From the NCBI RefSeq assembly GCF_011617245.1, contig NZ_CP050152.1, forward strand, positions 2,346,503 through 2,410,502: a stretch of 64,000 bases of DNA, in the 5' to 3' direction. Below the pieces are notes generated by a model. That model had not been told where the DNA came from and ran no database searches. It saw only the letters and a list, made by a program, of their open reading frames with translations. The DNA comes from Brevibacterium atlanticum. Lineage in GTDB: Bacteria > Actinomycetota > Actinomycetes > Actinomycetales > Brevibacteriaceae. Shown here piece after piece: positions 47,174-55,921 of the stretch; position 1 is the stretch's first letter; each line of letters starts with the position of its first letter. The position numbers and the translations under genes are program-made.

Positions 47174-47210
47174 TCTCACCAACTGCAGTTCTGCATCTCA
47201 CCAACTGCAG
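47174..47210. promoter_or_regulatory. Paired 15-base direct repeat in front of the TetR gene (candidate operator)
   Basis: TCTCACCAACTGCAG occurs at 47174-47188 and 47196-47210, 22 bases apart, about two helical turns. The first copy contains the palindrome AACTGCAGTT. The site lies 28 bases before the TetR ATG. Confidence 0.5.
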
Positions 47211-47249
47211 CCGCTCTCGTTTCGGCACGGACTTCCCGCACCGCAGAAC

Positions 47250-49382
47250 TCACATGAGCGTCTTCAGCCTGGCACGGTGCTGTTCGAGAGTCTGCAGCTG
47301 ACCGAGCAGCGCTGCCTGTCCGGCGCCGTCGGCGGTGTCCTGGCGCTGCAGCCGGGAGTGGAGCTCCTTGGCGATGCGTTCGAGGTCATGGTCGAACAGG
47401 CGTGCGACGATGCCGCGGGCGAACCGCCGGGTCTCGGTGCCCTCGATGATCGGCAGCGGTGAGACGAGCAGCTGCGCGACATAGGGTTTGAGTTCTTCAT
47501 CGCTGGCTTCGAGGACTCGTTCGGCCCACTTCGCCTGCTCGGTCCCGGCCGAAGTCAGTCCCCCCGCCTGCTTGATCGCGTCCTGGATACGCCGGTACCC
47601 GGGGTGTTCGAAGGCCTTCGACGACAGGGAGTCGAAGAGCTTCGCATTGACGGACTCGGGGTGCTGGAGGGCGACCATGAGGGCGCCCTTCTCGGTCTTC
47701 AGCCGGGTCGGGCTGATCGGCGCCGAGAGGTTCGAGACGTCGGGGCGTTCGTCGTAGACGTATTCGATGCTGCGGTCGTCTCCGGTCTCCCTCACCGAGG
47801 CTGCCCCCGAGTTCCGCTGTCTCGGACCGGCCCCATGGTCCCGGTTCGCAGTCACGCTCGCACCATCACCCGATAGTCCGTAACCGCGTGCGGGTCCGGG
47901 TCCGGATTGTCCGTCGGCCGGCGCACGACCGTCGGGGCCGACCGGCGCGCCGGGCCCGGTCCGATGTGCCTGGCCCGCCTGTGTGGAGGCCGGCGGTGGA
48001 CCGTCACGGTAGGACGTCTGCCGCGGCGCCGCCTCGGTGCTCTGCTGACGATTCTGCCGCGGACGTCGCTGCGCCGTGCGGACGGCGGATTCGACTTCGT
48101 CGATGTCGACGCCGATGCGGCCGGCGACGAATCGGTAGTAGTGGGTGAGGCTGCCCTGATCCCGGATGTCGGTGAGCACCTCGGCGGCGGCCTTGACTGC
48201 GGAGATGCGACCTTCGACGGTGTCGAGGTCGAAACGGGCGATGGCGGTGGTGATGACGAATTCGAACAGGGGTTTGCAGCCGTCGATGAGCTCACGCAGG
48301 GCCGCGTCGCCCTTCTGCATGCGCAGATCGCAGGGGTCGAGGCCGTCGGGTTCGACGGCCACGAAGGTCTGGGCGGTGAAGAGGCTCTCGAACTCGAAGG
48401 CCTTGAGCGCGGCCTTCTGCCCGGCGGCGTCTCCGTCGAAGGTGAAGATCACCTGTCCGGTGGGATCGTCGCCGAGGAGACGGCGGATGATCTTGACATG
48501 TTCGGCTCCGAAGGCCGTTCCGCAGGTGGCCACGGCCTGCTCGACTCCAGCCAGATGCGCGGCCATGACGTCGGTGTAGCCTTCTACGATGACGACCCGT
48601 TTGGTCTTCGCAATCGACTTCTTGGCCAGGTCCAGCCCGTAGAGGACCTGATTCTTGTGATAGAGCGCGGTCTCCGGGGTGTTGAGGTACTTCGGGCCCT
48701 TGTCGTCGTCGAAGAGGCGACGCGCTCCGAAGCCGATGGTCCGGGACGTCATGTCCTTGATCGGCCAGATCACGCGCCCCCGGAACCGGTCATAGATGCC
48801 GCGGCCGCCCTCGCTGGCCAGGCCCCCTGCGAGGATCTCCTCATCGGTGAAGCCTGCCCGTTTCAGGTGGGAGGTCAGGGCGTCCCAGGACTTCGGGGCG
48901 AAGCCGATGCCGAACTCACGGCTGGATTCGGGCGGGAAGCCTCGCCCGGTGAGGAAATCGCGTCCGATCTGCCCGGTGTCGGCTTCGAGCTGTTGGACGA
49001 AGAAGCGCTGGGCGACCTCATGCATCTCGAGCAGGCGCTGACGTCGGCTCGCCTGTTCCCGGTCGGGTCCCTTCCCGTCCTCGTAGCGCAGGTGCATTCC
49101 GGCCTTGCCGGCCAGCGTCTCGACGGCTTCGACGAAGCTGAGCTGCTCGACCTTCTGGAGGAAGGTGAAGACGTCCCCGGACTCCCCGCAGCCGAAGCAG
49201 TGGTACATCCCGACCTGCGGACGCACGGTGAACGACGGGGTCTTCTCGTCGTGGAAGGGACACAGTCCCTTGAGGGAGCCGATGCCTGCGGTCTTGAGGG
49301 TGACGAACTCCCCGATCACCTCGTCGATGCGGGTGCGGGTGCGCAGTTCGTCGATGTCCTCGCGCTTGATGAGTCCGGCCAT
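47250..49382 (-). CDS. dnaG: DNA primase DnaG
   Basis: Makes RNA primers at the replication fork. 710 residues with a CHC2 zinc-binding domain (C41, H44, C62 and C65 in CPFHDEKTPSF and YHCFGCGESGD), the catalytic Toprim core (about 260-340, VIVEGYTDVMAAH) and a C-terminal helicase-binding domain. A long Gln/Pro/Gly/Arg-rich linker (about 440-540) precedes the C-domain and is variable in actinobacteria. dgt and dusB lie upstream on the same strand, a conserved order. Confidence 0.97.
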   Translation of the reverse strand: MAGLIKREDIDELRTRTRIDEVIGEFVTLKTAGIGSLKGLCPFHDEKTPSFTVRPQVGMYHCFGCGESGDVFTFLQKVEQLSFVEAVETLAGKAGMHLRYEDGKGPDREQASRRQRLLEMHEVAQRFFVQQLEADTGQIGRDFLTGRGFPPESSREFGIGFAPKSWDALTSHLKRAGFTDEEILAGGLASEGGRGIYDRFRGRVIWPIKDMTSRTIGFGARRLFDDDKGPKYLNTPETALYHKNQVLYGLDLAKKSIAKTKRVVIVEGYTDVMAAHLAGVEQAVATCGTAFGAEHVKIIRRLLGDDPTGQVIFTFDGDAAGQKAALKAFEFESLFTAQTFVAVEPDGLDPCDLRMQKGDAALRELIDGCKPLFEFVITTAIARFDLDTVEGRISAVKAAAEVLTDIRDQGSLTHYYRFVAGRIGVDIDEVESAVRTAQRRPRQNRQQSTEAAPRQTSYRDGPPPASTQAGQAHRTGPGAPVGPDGRAPADGQSGPGPARGYGLSGDGASVTANRDHGAGPRQRNSGAASVRETGDDRSIEYVYDERPDVSNLSAPISPTRLKTEKGALMVALQHPESVNAKLFDSLSSKAFEHPGYRRIQDAIKQAGGLTSAGTEQAKWAERVLEASDEELKPYVAQLLVSPLPIIEGTETRRFARGIVARLFDHDLERIAKELHSRLQRQDTADGAGQAALLGQLQTLEQHRARLKTLM

Positions 49383-49385
49383 GGT

Positions 49386-50705
49386 CTAGAGTCGATCCCC
49401 CGCCCCGGCGTTGAGGTGGTGGTAGAGCGCCCATGCCGAATGGTCGGTCAGGGAGGCGATCTGGTCGACGATGACCCGCAGGCGCACCGAGTCGCTCGTG
49501 GCCTCGGCATGGTCGGCACGGAACATCGGGTCGAGCTTTTCCGGGTGTTCGGAATACCACTCGGCGAGTTCGCCGATGACGGCGGCCTGGATGTCATGCA
49601 GCCGCAGTCGATCCTCGGCGACCATCACCGTCAAGGTGGCCATCCCCTTGAGCACGGCGATCTCGATGGAGGTGGCTTCGGGCACGACGAGGGAGGCCGA
49701 GTAGCGGGCCAGCGGCTCCCACCCGAACTCCTCACGGGTCGCCGATTCGGCAGCGCCGACGAAGCGGCCGATGAGCTGGCTGGTCATGTGCTTGAGGCCG
49801 GCCTGGGCCCGGCGGGAGCCGTCGAAGGCCCCATTCGGCCAGTACGCGGCCGCCTGCAGACGGCTGAGCGCCTTGTCCATCTCCGCATCGCTCGTTGACG
49901 GCAGGTACCACTGGCGGGTGATCTCGAAGAGTTCGGTCCGGCGGGCCTCGGAAGAGGTGCCGGACTCGAAGTCGGCGAGGTCGAGGTGGCCGGCGACGAT
50001 CGCGTCCTCGACGTCGTGGACGGAGTACGAGATGTCATCGGCTAAGTCCATGACCTGGGCCTCGATGCACTTCTGTCCGTTCTCGATGCCCTCACGGTAG
50101 AAGTCGAAGACGTCGGTGTCGTCGTCGTAGACGCCGAACTTGCGCACCCCTGAGTCGCGGCGGCCGGCGGTGGCTTCGGCCCGCGGCCACGGATACTTCG
50201 TCAGGGCGTCGAGGCTGGCACGGGTGAGATTGAGCCCGGCGGGCCGCCCGTCGGCGGCGATGACCTTCGGTTCGATCCGGGTGACCAGGCGCAGGGTCTG
50301 CGCATTGCCTTCGAACCCACCGATGTCCTTGCTCAGAGCGTCGAGGATCGTCTCCCCGTGGTGTCCGAAGGGAGGGTGGCCGAGGTCGTGGGACAGGCAC
50401 GCGGTGTCGACGATGTCGGGGTCACAGCCGAGGTAGCGGGCGAGTTCGCGACCGACCTGGGCGACCTCGAGGGAGTGGGTGAGCCGGGTGCGCACGAAGT
50501 CGTCTGTGCCCGGAGACACGACCTGGGTCTTCGCCCCGAGGCGGCGCAGGCCTGCGGAGTGGAGGACGCGGGCACGGTCGCGTTGGAAGGCCGAGCGCCG
50601 CGGATTCTTCGCCGGTTCGCTCACCCACCGTTCCTCATCCCGTGGCGTGTAGACCGCCACGGTTCCCGTTCCCACGGAGGCGCGCGGGTGAGTGTCGAAG
50701 GACAT
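49386..50705 (-). CDS. dgt: Deoxyguanosinetriphosphate triphosphohydrolase-like protein
   Basis: HD-domain hydrolase that cleaves dNTPs to nucleosides and triphosphate. From the ATG at 50705 the protein has 439 residues. Motifs are RTRLTHSLEV and SHDLGHPPFGHHGE, the HD metal set. The frame extends to 50969 but only as an out-of-frame read of dusB. It lies two bases from dusB and three from dnaG, so the three genes are one operon. Confidence 0.93.
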   Translation of the reverse strand: MSFDTHPRASVGTGTVAVYTPRDEERWVSEPAKNPRRSAFQRDRARVLHSAGLRRLGAKTQVVSPGTDDFVRTRLTHSLEVAQVGRELARYLGCDPDIVDTACLSHDLGHPPFGHHGETILDALSKDIGGFEGNAQTLRLVTRIEPKVIAADGRPAGLNLTRASLDALTKYPWPRAEATAGRRDSGVRKFGVYDDDTDVFDFYREGIENGQKCIEAQVMDLADDISYSVHDVEDAIVAGHLDLADFESGTSSEARRTELFEITRQWYLPSTSDAEMDKALSRLQAAAYWPNGAFDGSRRAQAGLKHMTSQLIGRFVGAAESATREEFGWEPLARYSASLVVPEATSIEIAVLKGMATLTVMVAEDRLRLHDIQAAVIGELAEWYSEHPEKLDPMFRADHAEATSDSVRLRVIVDQIASLTDHSAWALYHHLNAGAGDRL

Positions 50706-50707
50706 GC

Positions 50708-51895
50708 TCAGCCTCCCGAGATGTCGAGTTCGGCCTCGGACAGCAGTGATCTGCCGCTGGGGTCGAAGATGCGGGAATCCAACCAGCCCTCGGGCAGGTG
50801 CGGGCGCTTCGGCCGCGTCGTGCGTCCGCGCGAGCCTTCGGCTGCCTCGCCGGGATACGGGGCGTCCTTGTCGAGCTGATCGAGTAGTCCGGCCAGTTCC
50901 TCGAGCGAGGAGACCATGGCCAGCTGGCTGCGCAGCTCTCCTCCGACCGGGTAGCCCTTGAAGTACCACGCGATGTGCTTGCGCAGGTCACGGACTCCGT
51001 AGAACTCGTCCTCGAAATGGTCGACGAGGTATTCGCCGTGTTTGTACACGGCACGGGCCACCTCGGCGAGGCCGGGACGATGACGTTCTTCGCTGCCGTT
51101 CAGAGCGTTCGCGAGGTCGCCGAAGAGCCAGGGCCTGCCCTGGCAGCCGCGGCCGATGACGACACCGTCGCAGCCGGTCCTGGCCATCATGTCCAGGGCA
51201 TCCTCGGCGGCGAAGATGTCGCCGTTGCCGAGCACGGGAACGGTGTCGCCGAGGTGGTCCTTGAGTCGAGCGATCGCGTCCCAGTCCGCCTTCCCCGAGT
51301 AGAGGTCGGCGGTCGTACGGCCGTGCAGGGCGACGGCGGCGACCCCGGCGTTGCGCGCGGTCTCGGCGGCATCGAGGAAGGTGGTGTGGTCGGCGTCGAT
51401 GCCTTTGCGCATCTTCACGGTCACGGGGATGTCGCCGCGGGCCGCCTCGTCGACCGCGGTGGTGACGATGGCGGTGAACAGGTCCTGCTTCCAGGGCAGG
51501 GCCGAGCCCCCGCCCTTGCGGGTGACCTTGGGCACGGGGCAGCCGAAGTTGAGGTCGATGTGGTCGGCCCGATCCTCCTCGACGAGCATGCGCACGGCCT
51601 GGCCCATCGTCACGGGGTCGACGCCGTAGAGCTGGACAGAGCGCGGGGTCTCATACGGTTCGTGGTGGATGATGCGCATCGTCTTCGGGCTGCGTTCGAC
51701 GAGGGCCCGGGTGGTGACCATCTCCGTGACGTAGAGTCCGGCTCCGTACTCGCGGCACAGGCGGCGGAAGGCGGTGTTCGTGATCCCGGCCATCGGTGCG
51801 AGCACGACCGGTGAGGACAGCTCGATGGGGCCGATGCGCAGGGGTGCTGCGGCGGCCGGGGACGCGGTTTCTGAGGCAGGGCTGATGACACTCAC
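50708..51895 (-). CDS. dusB: tRNA-dihydrouridine synthase
   Basis: FMN enzyme that reduces uridines in tRNA. 395 residues with the family signature LAPMAGITNTAFR near residue 40, the catalytic Cys in NFGCPVPKVTRKGG and a C-terminal helical domain. A disordered N-terminal extension of about 20 residues lies before the barrel. The dusB-dgt-dnaG order is usual in actinobacteria. Confidence 0.94.
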   Translation of the reverse strand: MSVISPASETASPAAAAPLRIGPIELSSPVVLAPMAGITNTAFRRLCREYGAGLYVTEMVTTRALVERSPKTMRIIHHEPYETPRSVQLYGVDPVTMGQAVRMLVEEDRADHIDLNFGCPVPKVTRKGGGSALPWKQDLFTAIVTTAVDEAARGDIPVTVKMRKGIDADHTTFLDAAETARNAGVAAVALHGRTTADLYSGKADWDAIARLKDHLGDTVPVLGNGDIFAAEDALDMMARTGCDGVVIGRGCQGRPWLFGDLANALNGSEERHRPGLAEVARAVYKHGEYLVDHFEDEFYGVRDLRKHIAWYFKGYPVGGELRSQLAMVSSLEELAGLLDQLDKDAPYPGEAAEGSRGRTTRPKRPHLPEGWLDSRIFDPSGRSLLSEAELDISGG

Positions 51896-51974
51896 GGAAC
51901 CATTATCCCAGTGCAGTCAAAACAGCTCATGCTCACCTCTGTTCCGCCTCTGCCGGCGTGGGTCTCCGACCGGT

Positions 51975-53618
51975 TCATCTGTCCATCTCAACGGATCCGG
52001 CGCGCAGAAATTCCCGCACGTCCCATTCGGCGTCGACCTTCAGCTCGGCGGCGAGCCGGTCGTCGTGGGTGACGACGATCATCGCTCCCCTGAATCCGTC
52101 GAGCGCGGTCACCAACGCCTCGAGCGAGGTCAGGTCGAGATTATTTCCCGGTTCGTCGAGCACGAGCAGCTGTGGAGCCGGTTCCTGCAGGAGTCCTGCG
52201 GCCAGCGCCACGCGGAAGCGCTCCCCGCCCGACAGGGTCGCACAGATCTGCTCGGTGCGGCCCTTGCGCAGGCCCATGGCGGCGAGGACTTCGTGGACGC
52301 GGTGCGGGTCCAGGTGGGGATTGCCCGAACGCACCGCCTCCATCACCGTGAGTTCGGTCGGCAGCCGGTACTGCTGGTCGAGGTGGGCCACGGGCACGGA
52401 GACTGTGATGTCGAGGTCCCCGAAGAGCTCGGTGATCGGTGGGCCGGGTTCGGCCGCACTGTGACTCTCAGCGGCTGCCATGATGGCCGCCAACAGGGTG
52501 GACTTGCCGGTCCCGTTCGGTCCCGTCAGGCGGATGCGCTCGGGTCCGACGATCTCGGCGGGTCGGTCCAGATTCGCCGAAGCGGCCGTTGAGATCTCCA
52601 GGACGCGTTTGCTCGCATGGACGTACGTGTCGGGCAGGTCGAGGCGGACGTTTGCGCTGCGGCGCAGCGCATCCTTGGCGGCCTCGAGCTCGGCTGATGC
52701 CTTCGCTTCGTCCGCTGCTGTGTCCCCGCGGCGTTTGGCCGCTGACTTCTCGGCGAAGTTGGTCAGTCCGTTCATCGCGATCTTGGGTCGGCGCTTGTTC
52801 TCCTTATCTTTGGCGGCTTTGCGTTCGGAACGGGAGAGTTTCGTCTCGAGTTCGATGCGTTGGCGCTTCTCGATTGCGTGCGCCTTCTTCGCGTCGACGA
52901 CGCGCTGCGCCTTCGCTGCCTCTTCTGCAGCGACCATCGCCTCATAGTCGTCGAAGTTGCCTCCGTAGACGCGCAGGCGGTCGGTCATCTCGACGATCGA
53001 GTCCACGTGCGTCAGCAGGGTGCGGTCGTGGGAGATGACCAGGGTGGATCCGCGACGTGTTCTCAGCAGAGTCAGCAGCAGTTCGCGCCCTCCCTCGTCG
53101 AGGTTGTTGCTCGGTTCGTCGAGGATCAGCCAGGCATCGCCGACCAGTGCGGCGCGGGCCAATCCGATCCTGGTGGCCTGACCGCCGGAGAAGCTGCTGA
53201 GGCTGCGGTCGAGGTCGCCTGCTTCGAGATGCAGGCCGAGTTCGGCGGTGGCGGCCAGCGCCCGCTCGTCGATGTCCCAGTCGTCCCCGATGATGGAGAA
53301 GTCGTCTTCGCCGGCGTCGCCATCCAATGCGCGCTGCAGGGCCACGCGGACATCGGCGATGCCGAGGGCTTCATCGACGCGCTGCCCAGAATGCGGCAGC
53401 AGCTGATCGATGTAGACGGCACCGTTCGCGCCGGTGACAGATCCAGACGTAGCAGGTATCAGTCCCGCCAGGATCTTCGCGAATGTGGATTTGCCGACTC
53501 CGTTGTCACCGACCAATCCAACGAGTGCAGCAGGAATGGTAGCGGTGAGTCGGGAGAAGATCTCGGTATCGTCGCCGAGGAGGTAGTCCAGTTCGGACAC
53601 AGTGATTGCGATAGGCAT
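51975..53618 (-). CDS. ABC-F family ATP-binding protein
   Basis: Soluble twin-ATPase that acts on the ribosome; some members confer resistance to ribosome-targeting antibiotics. The ATG at 53618 after GAGGA gives 547 residues; an ATG at 53630 has no ribosome site. Walker A motifs are GDNGVGKST and GPNGTGKST, signatures SFSGGQ and LSGGER, Walker B LDEPSNNLD and LDEPGNNLD. A Lys/Arg-rich linker (about 235-300) contacts tRNA. I cannot tell whether it is a resistance factor or a housekeeping one. Confidence 0.9.
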   Translation of the reverse strand: MPIAITVSELDYLLGDDTEIFSRLTATIPAALVGLVGDNGVGKSTFAKILAGLIPATSGSVTGANGAVYIDQLLPHSGQRVDEALGIADVRVALQRALDGDAGEDDFSIIGDDWDIDERALAATAELGLHLEAGDLDRSLSSFSGGQATRIGLARAALVGDAWLILDEPSNNLDEGGRELLLTLLRTRRGSTLVISHDRTLLTHVDSIVEMTDRLRVYGGNFDDYEAMVAAEEAAKAQRVVDAKKAHAIEKRQRIELETKLSRSERKAAKDKENKRRPKIAMNGLTNFAEKSAAKRRGDTAADEAKASAELEAAKDALRRSANVRLDLPDTYVHASKRVLEISTAASANLDRPAEIVGPERIRLTGPNGTGKSTLLAAIMAAAESHSAAEPGPPITELFGDLDITVSVPVAHLDQQYRLPTELTVMEAVRSGNPHLDPHRVHEVLAAMGLRKGRTEQICATLSGGERFRVALAAGLLQEPAPQLLVLDEPGNNLDLTSLEALVTALDGFRGAMIVVTHDDRLAAELKVDAEWDVREFLRAGSVEMDR

Positions 53619-53638
53619 GAGAGTCCTCATTTCGTGTA

Positions 53639-53678
53639 CGCAGAAGCGCTGCGGGCCCGTGGCACCCGCTGATCACGG
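53639..53678 (-). promoter_or_regulatory. Mutually exclusive hairpins in the ABC-F leader
   Basis: In the untranslated region, CGCAG/CTGCG (53639-53643 with 53649-53653), GCGGG/CCCGC (53651-53655 with 53665-53669) and CCGTG/CACGG (53657-53661 with 53674-53678) compete for shared bases. Such arrangements occur in attenuators of ABC-F resistance genes. The evidence is only pairing. Confidence 0.3.
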
Positions 53679-53766
53679 TATGAGGATTCACTTCACTGCA
53701 GAGATGTCCTTCGACGGAAATGGGACAGAACAAGAATGACCCAACCGCCCCGCCGAGTCAACACCA

Positions 53767-53842
53767 CCCCTTATTGCTACCTGACGGCGGCGCAGCAACC
53801 TCGCGCGAGGTTGCTGCGCCGCCGTCAGGTAGCAATAAGGGG
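53767..53842. repeat. Large palindrome, copy 2 (perfect, 76 bases)
   Basis: 38-base arms (53767-53804 and 53805-53842) pair without a loop. Left arm starts CCCCTTATTGCTACC; the centre is AACCTCGCGCGAGGTT. It begins one base past the stop of the XRE-cupin gene (minus strand). It shares its core with the other copies but has G-C instead of C-G at one inner pair. Confidence 0.97.
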
Positions 53843-53843
53843 G

Positions 53844-54392
53844 TCAGACGATGATGAGCATGAGCTCTGCGGGCGCATCGTAGGGGTTCGCCAGTTGGTG
53901 CGGGACGTCGCCGGGAGCCTGGGCGCAGTCCCCGGCATGGAGGGTGGTCCGGCGGTCGATGGTGACGATCTCGATGCTGCCGGAGAGGACGAAGAAGCTC
54001 TCGCGCGAGCCGCTGCGGTGGGCGGCGAATGCTGAGGTCTCGCTGCGCGGATCGAGCCGGTAGTGGACGACGTCCATGTTCTCGAACGCCGAGGGCAGGT
54101 CTCGGCGCCATACGCCGTGGCCGAACTTCGAGGACGTGGGGATCGCTTCGGTACGGGTGATGGTCACCTCGGGGGCGGCGAGCAGCTCACCGACGTCGAC
54201 TCCCAGCGCTCGGGAGAGGCCCATGGCGTTCGAGACCGAGGTGTCCTGCTCTCCGCGTTCGATCTTCGACAGCGCCGCGCGGGACAGACCGGCTCGGGCC
54301 GCGAGTTCGTTGAGGGTGAGATTGTTGAATTTGCGCCGTGCTCTGATCCGGGCACCGAAGACGCGCGCCCCGAGATCCTCTTCTTTCACCAT
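53844..54392 (-). CDS. XRE-family regulator with cupin sensor domain
   Basis: 182 residues. The N-terminal helix-turn-helix (about 14-68, LTLNELAARAGLSRAALSKIERG) is followed by a cupin beta-barrel (about 105-180) that probably binds a small ligand. This type often controls amine or amino acid catabolism (PuuR-like). The ATG at 54392 has no ribosome site. The open frame continues to 54590 but those residues are not coding. A 16-base inverted repeat in the gap to the permease is a likely operator. Confidence 0.87.
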   Translation of the reverse strand: MVKEEDLGARVFGARIRARRKFNNLTLNELAARAGLSRAALSKIERGEQDTSVSNAMGLSRALGVDVGELLAAPEVTITRTEAIPTSSKFGHGVWRRDLPSAFENMDVVHYRLDPRSETSAFAAHRSGSRESFFVLSGSIEIVTIDRRTTLHAGDCAQAPGDVPHQLANPYDAPAELMLIIV

Positions 54393-54405
54393 GGTCGAAT
54401 CATAG

Positions 54406-54421
54406 ACTATTCTTGAATAGT
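54406..54421. promoter_or_regulatory. Inverted repeat between divergent regulator and permease (candidate operator)
   Basis: ACTATTCTTGAATAGT forms 7-base arms around a TT spacer. It lies 14 bases upstream of the XRE start and 32 bases before the permease ATG, so one bound dimer could control both genes. Confidence 0.55.
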
Positions 54422-54453
54422 AGATCCCCTTCTCACAAAGGAACTTTCTGCAC

Positions 54454-55842
54454 ATGACGGCACTGCTGGCCCTCGTCCCGATCCTCGTGGCTGTCGCATT
54501 GCTGCTGGTCAAGCAGAGTTCGTGGATCGCGGCGCTGGCCGGAGCCGTCGTCGCGGCGATCCTCGTCGCATTCGCCTTCCCCACCCCCACCTCGGTGCTG
54601 GTGGAATCCGGCGTCGACTACTTCCCTCTCATCCTCGAGGTCGCACTCATCCTGCTCTTCGGGATGATGCTCGCCCGCCTGCTCGAGTCCGCCGGGTCCA
54701 TGGCGCAGATCTCCGCCTGGGTCGAATCCCGCTCCCCCAGCCGTTCGCTCGGGGTCGCGCTCGTCGTCTTCGGCCTCGTTCCCTTCGCCGAGTCGGTCAC
54801 CGGCTTCGGGATCGGCGTGACGGTCGGGGTTCCGGTCCTGCGCCATCTCGGATGCTCCCTGCGACAGTCGGCGATCCTCGGCCTCCTCGGGCTCATCGCC
54901 GTTCCCTGGGGCGCCCTGGGGCCCGGCACCACGGTCGCAGCCGCGCTGGCCGGGCTCGACGTCGACGAACTCGGGCTGACCACCGCGTGGCTCAACGCGA
55001 TCCCGGTCATCGTCGTCACGGTCGCGGTGATCGCGATCATGCGCCCATCTCCCGCCTCGGCGCTGGGGATCGTCGGCGCGGCCGTGCTGATGTGGGCGGG
55101 TATCCTCGCGGCCAGCTCTGTCATCGGCATGGCCCCGGCCGGCATCGTCGGCTCACTCCTCGTCATCGTCGTCATGGGCTGCGTCTTCATCCTCCGTCAG
55201 CGCAGCGCCGGCCTCACCCGGAGCCTGGGGTTGGCCGTGCTGCCCTACGGTGCGCTCACCGTCGGGCTCCTACTCGCGCGGTGGCTGCATGCGGCGCTGT
55301 CGTCGGTGACCACTCAGATCATCGCCTCACCCCCGTTCTGGCTTGCCGTCGCCTGTCTCATCGCCGCCCTCAGGGTACCTGGCCGACGAGGTGTCATGGT
55401 CTCGGCCGCGCGATCATGGGTGCCCATCGGGCTGGGCACGGCGGCGTTCATGCTCATGGGCTGGATCATGACGACGACGGGGATGAGCGAGGCCATCGGC
55501 GCGGCGCTGCCGGCCGGACTGGTCCTGCTCACCCCCTGGCTCAATTCCGCGGGCGCCGTGCTCACGGGATCGAATACGGGAGCCAATTCGATGTTCACGG
55601 GCACCCTGACCGCCGTGGCCGACTCTTCGCACGTGGCCGCGCTGCCCGTCGTCGCCGCCGGCAACGCCGCGGGATCTCTGGCGGCGCTGGCCGCTCCTCC
55701 GCGAGTGGCGATGGCCGTGCAGATGGCCGATTCGGCCACCCCCGCCTCGGCGCGGGACGTCTCCTGGGTCCAGGGTCGGGCACTGACCGTGGCCGGAGTC
55801 GACGCACTCCTGCTGGGGTTGTGGATCCAGTTCTTCGCGTGA
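54454..55842 (+). CDS. LctP-type (L-lactate permease family) transporter
   Basis: Membrane carrier of the L-lactate permease family; real substrate unknown. 462 residues with about 12 hydrophobic segments, a bit shorter than typical LldP. Family features are PFAESVTGFGIGVTVGVPVL (about 110-130) and GSNTGANSMFTG near the C-terminus. The ATG at 54454 follows AAAGGA at a rather wide spacing. It diverges from the XRE-cupin regulator and converges with the DoeA-like gene, so it may import that enzyme's substrate; this is inference. Confidence 0.85.
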   Translation: MTALLALVPILVAVALLLVKQSSWIAALAGAVVAAILVAFAFPTPTSVLVESGVDYFPLILEVALILLFGMMLARLLESAGSMAQISAWVESRSPSRSLGVALVVFGLVPFAESVTGFGIGVTVGVPVLRHLGCSLRQSAILGLLGLIAVPWGALGPGTTVAAALAGLDVDELGLTTAWLNAIPVIVVTVAVIAIMRPSPASALGIVGAAVLMWAGILAASSVIGMAPAGIVGSLLVIVVMGCVFILRQRSAGLTRSLGLAVLPYGALTVGLLLARWLHAALSSVTTQIIASPPFWLAVACLIAALRVPGRRGVMVSAARSWVPIGLGTAAFMLMGWIMTTTGMSEAIGAALPAGLVLLTPWLNSAGAVLTGSNTGANSMFTGTLTAVADSSHVAALPVVAAGNAAGSLAALAAPPRVAMAVQMADSATPASARDVSWVQGRALTVAGVDALLLGLWIQFFA

Positions 55843-55921
55843 GTGCGGGGCGGCCGCGGCGTCTCGCATTCACCGCCGAGGCTGCTGAGCCCCGACCATC
55901 GAGGCGACGTCGATCCGCCGG

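Noticed and set aside
47907..49898. A 663-codon open frame opposite dnaG and the end of dgt
   Set aside because: It runs across two genes on the other strand and has no recognisable domain.
53736..54035. A plus-strand open frame across palindrome copy 2
   Set aside because: It reads through the palindrome and the XRE-cupin gene in antisense and has no family features.
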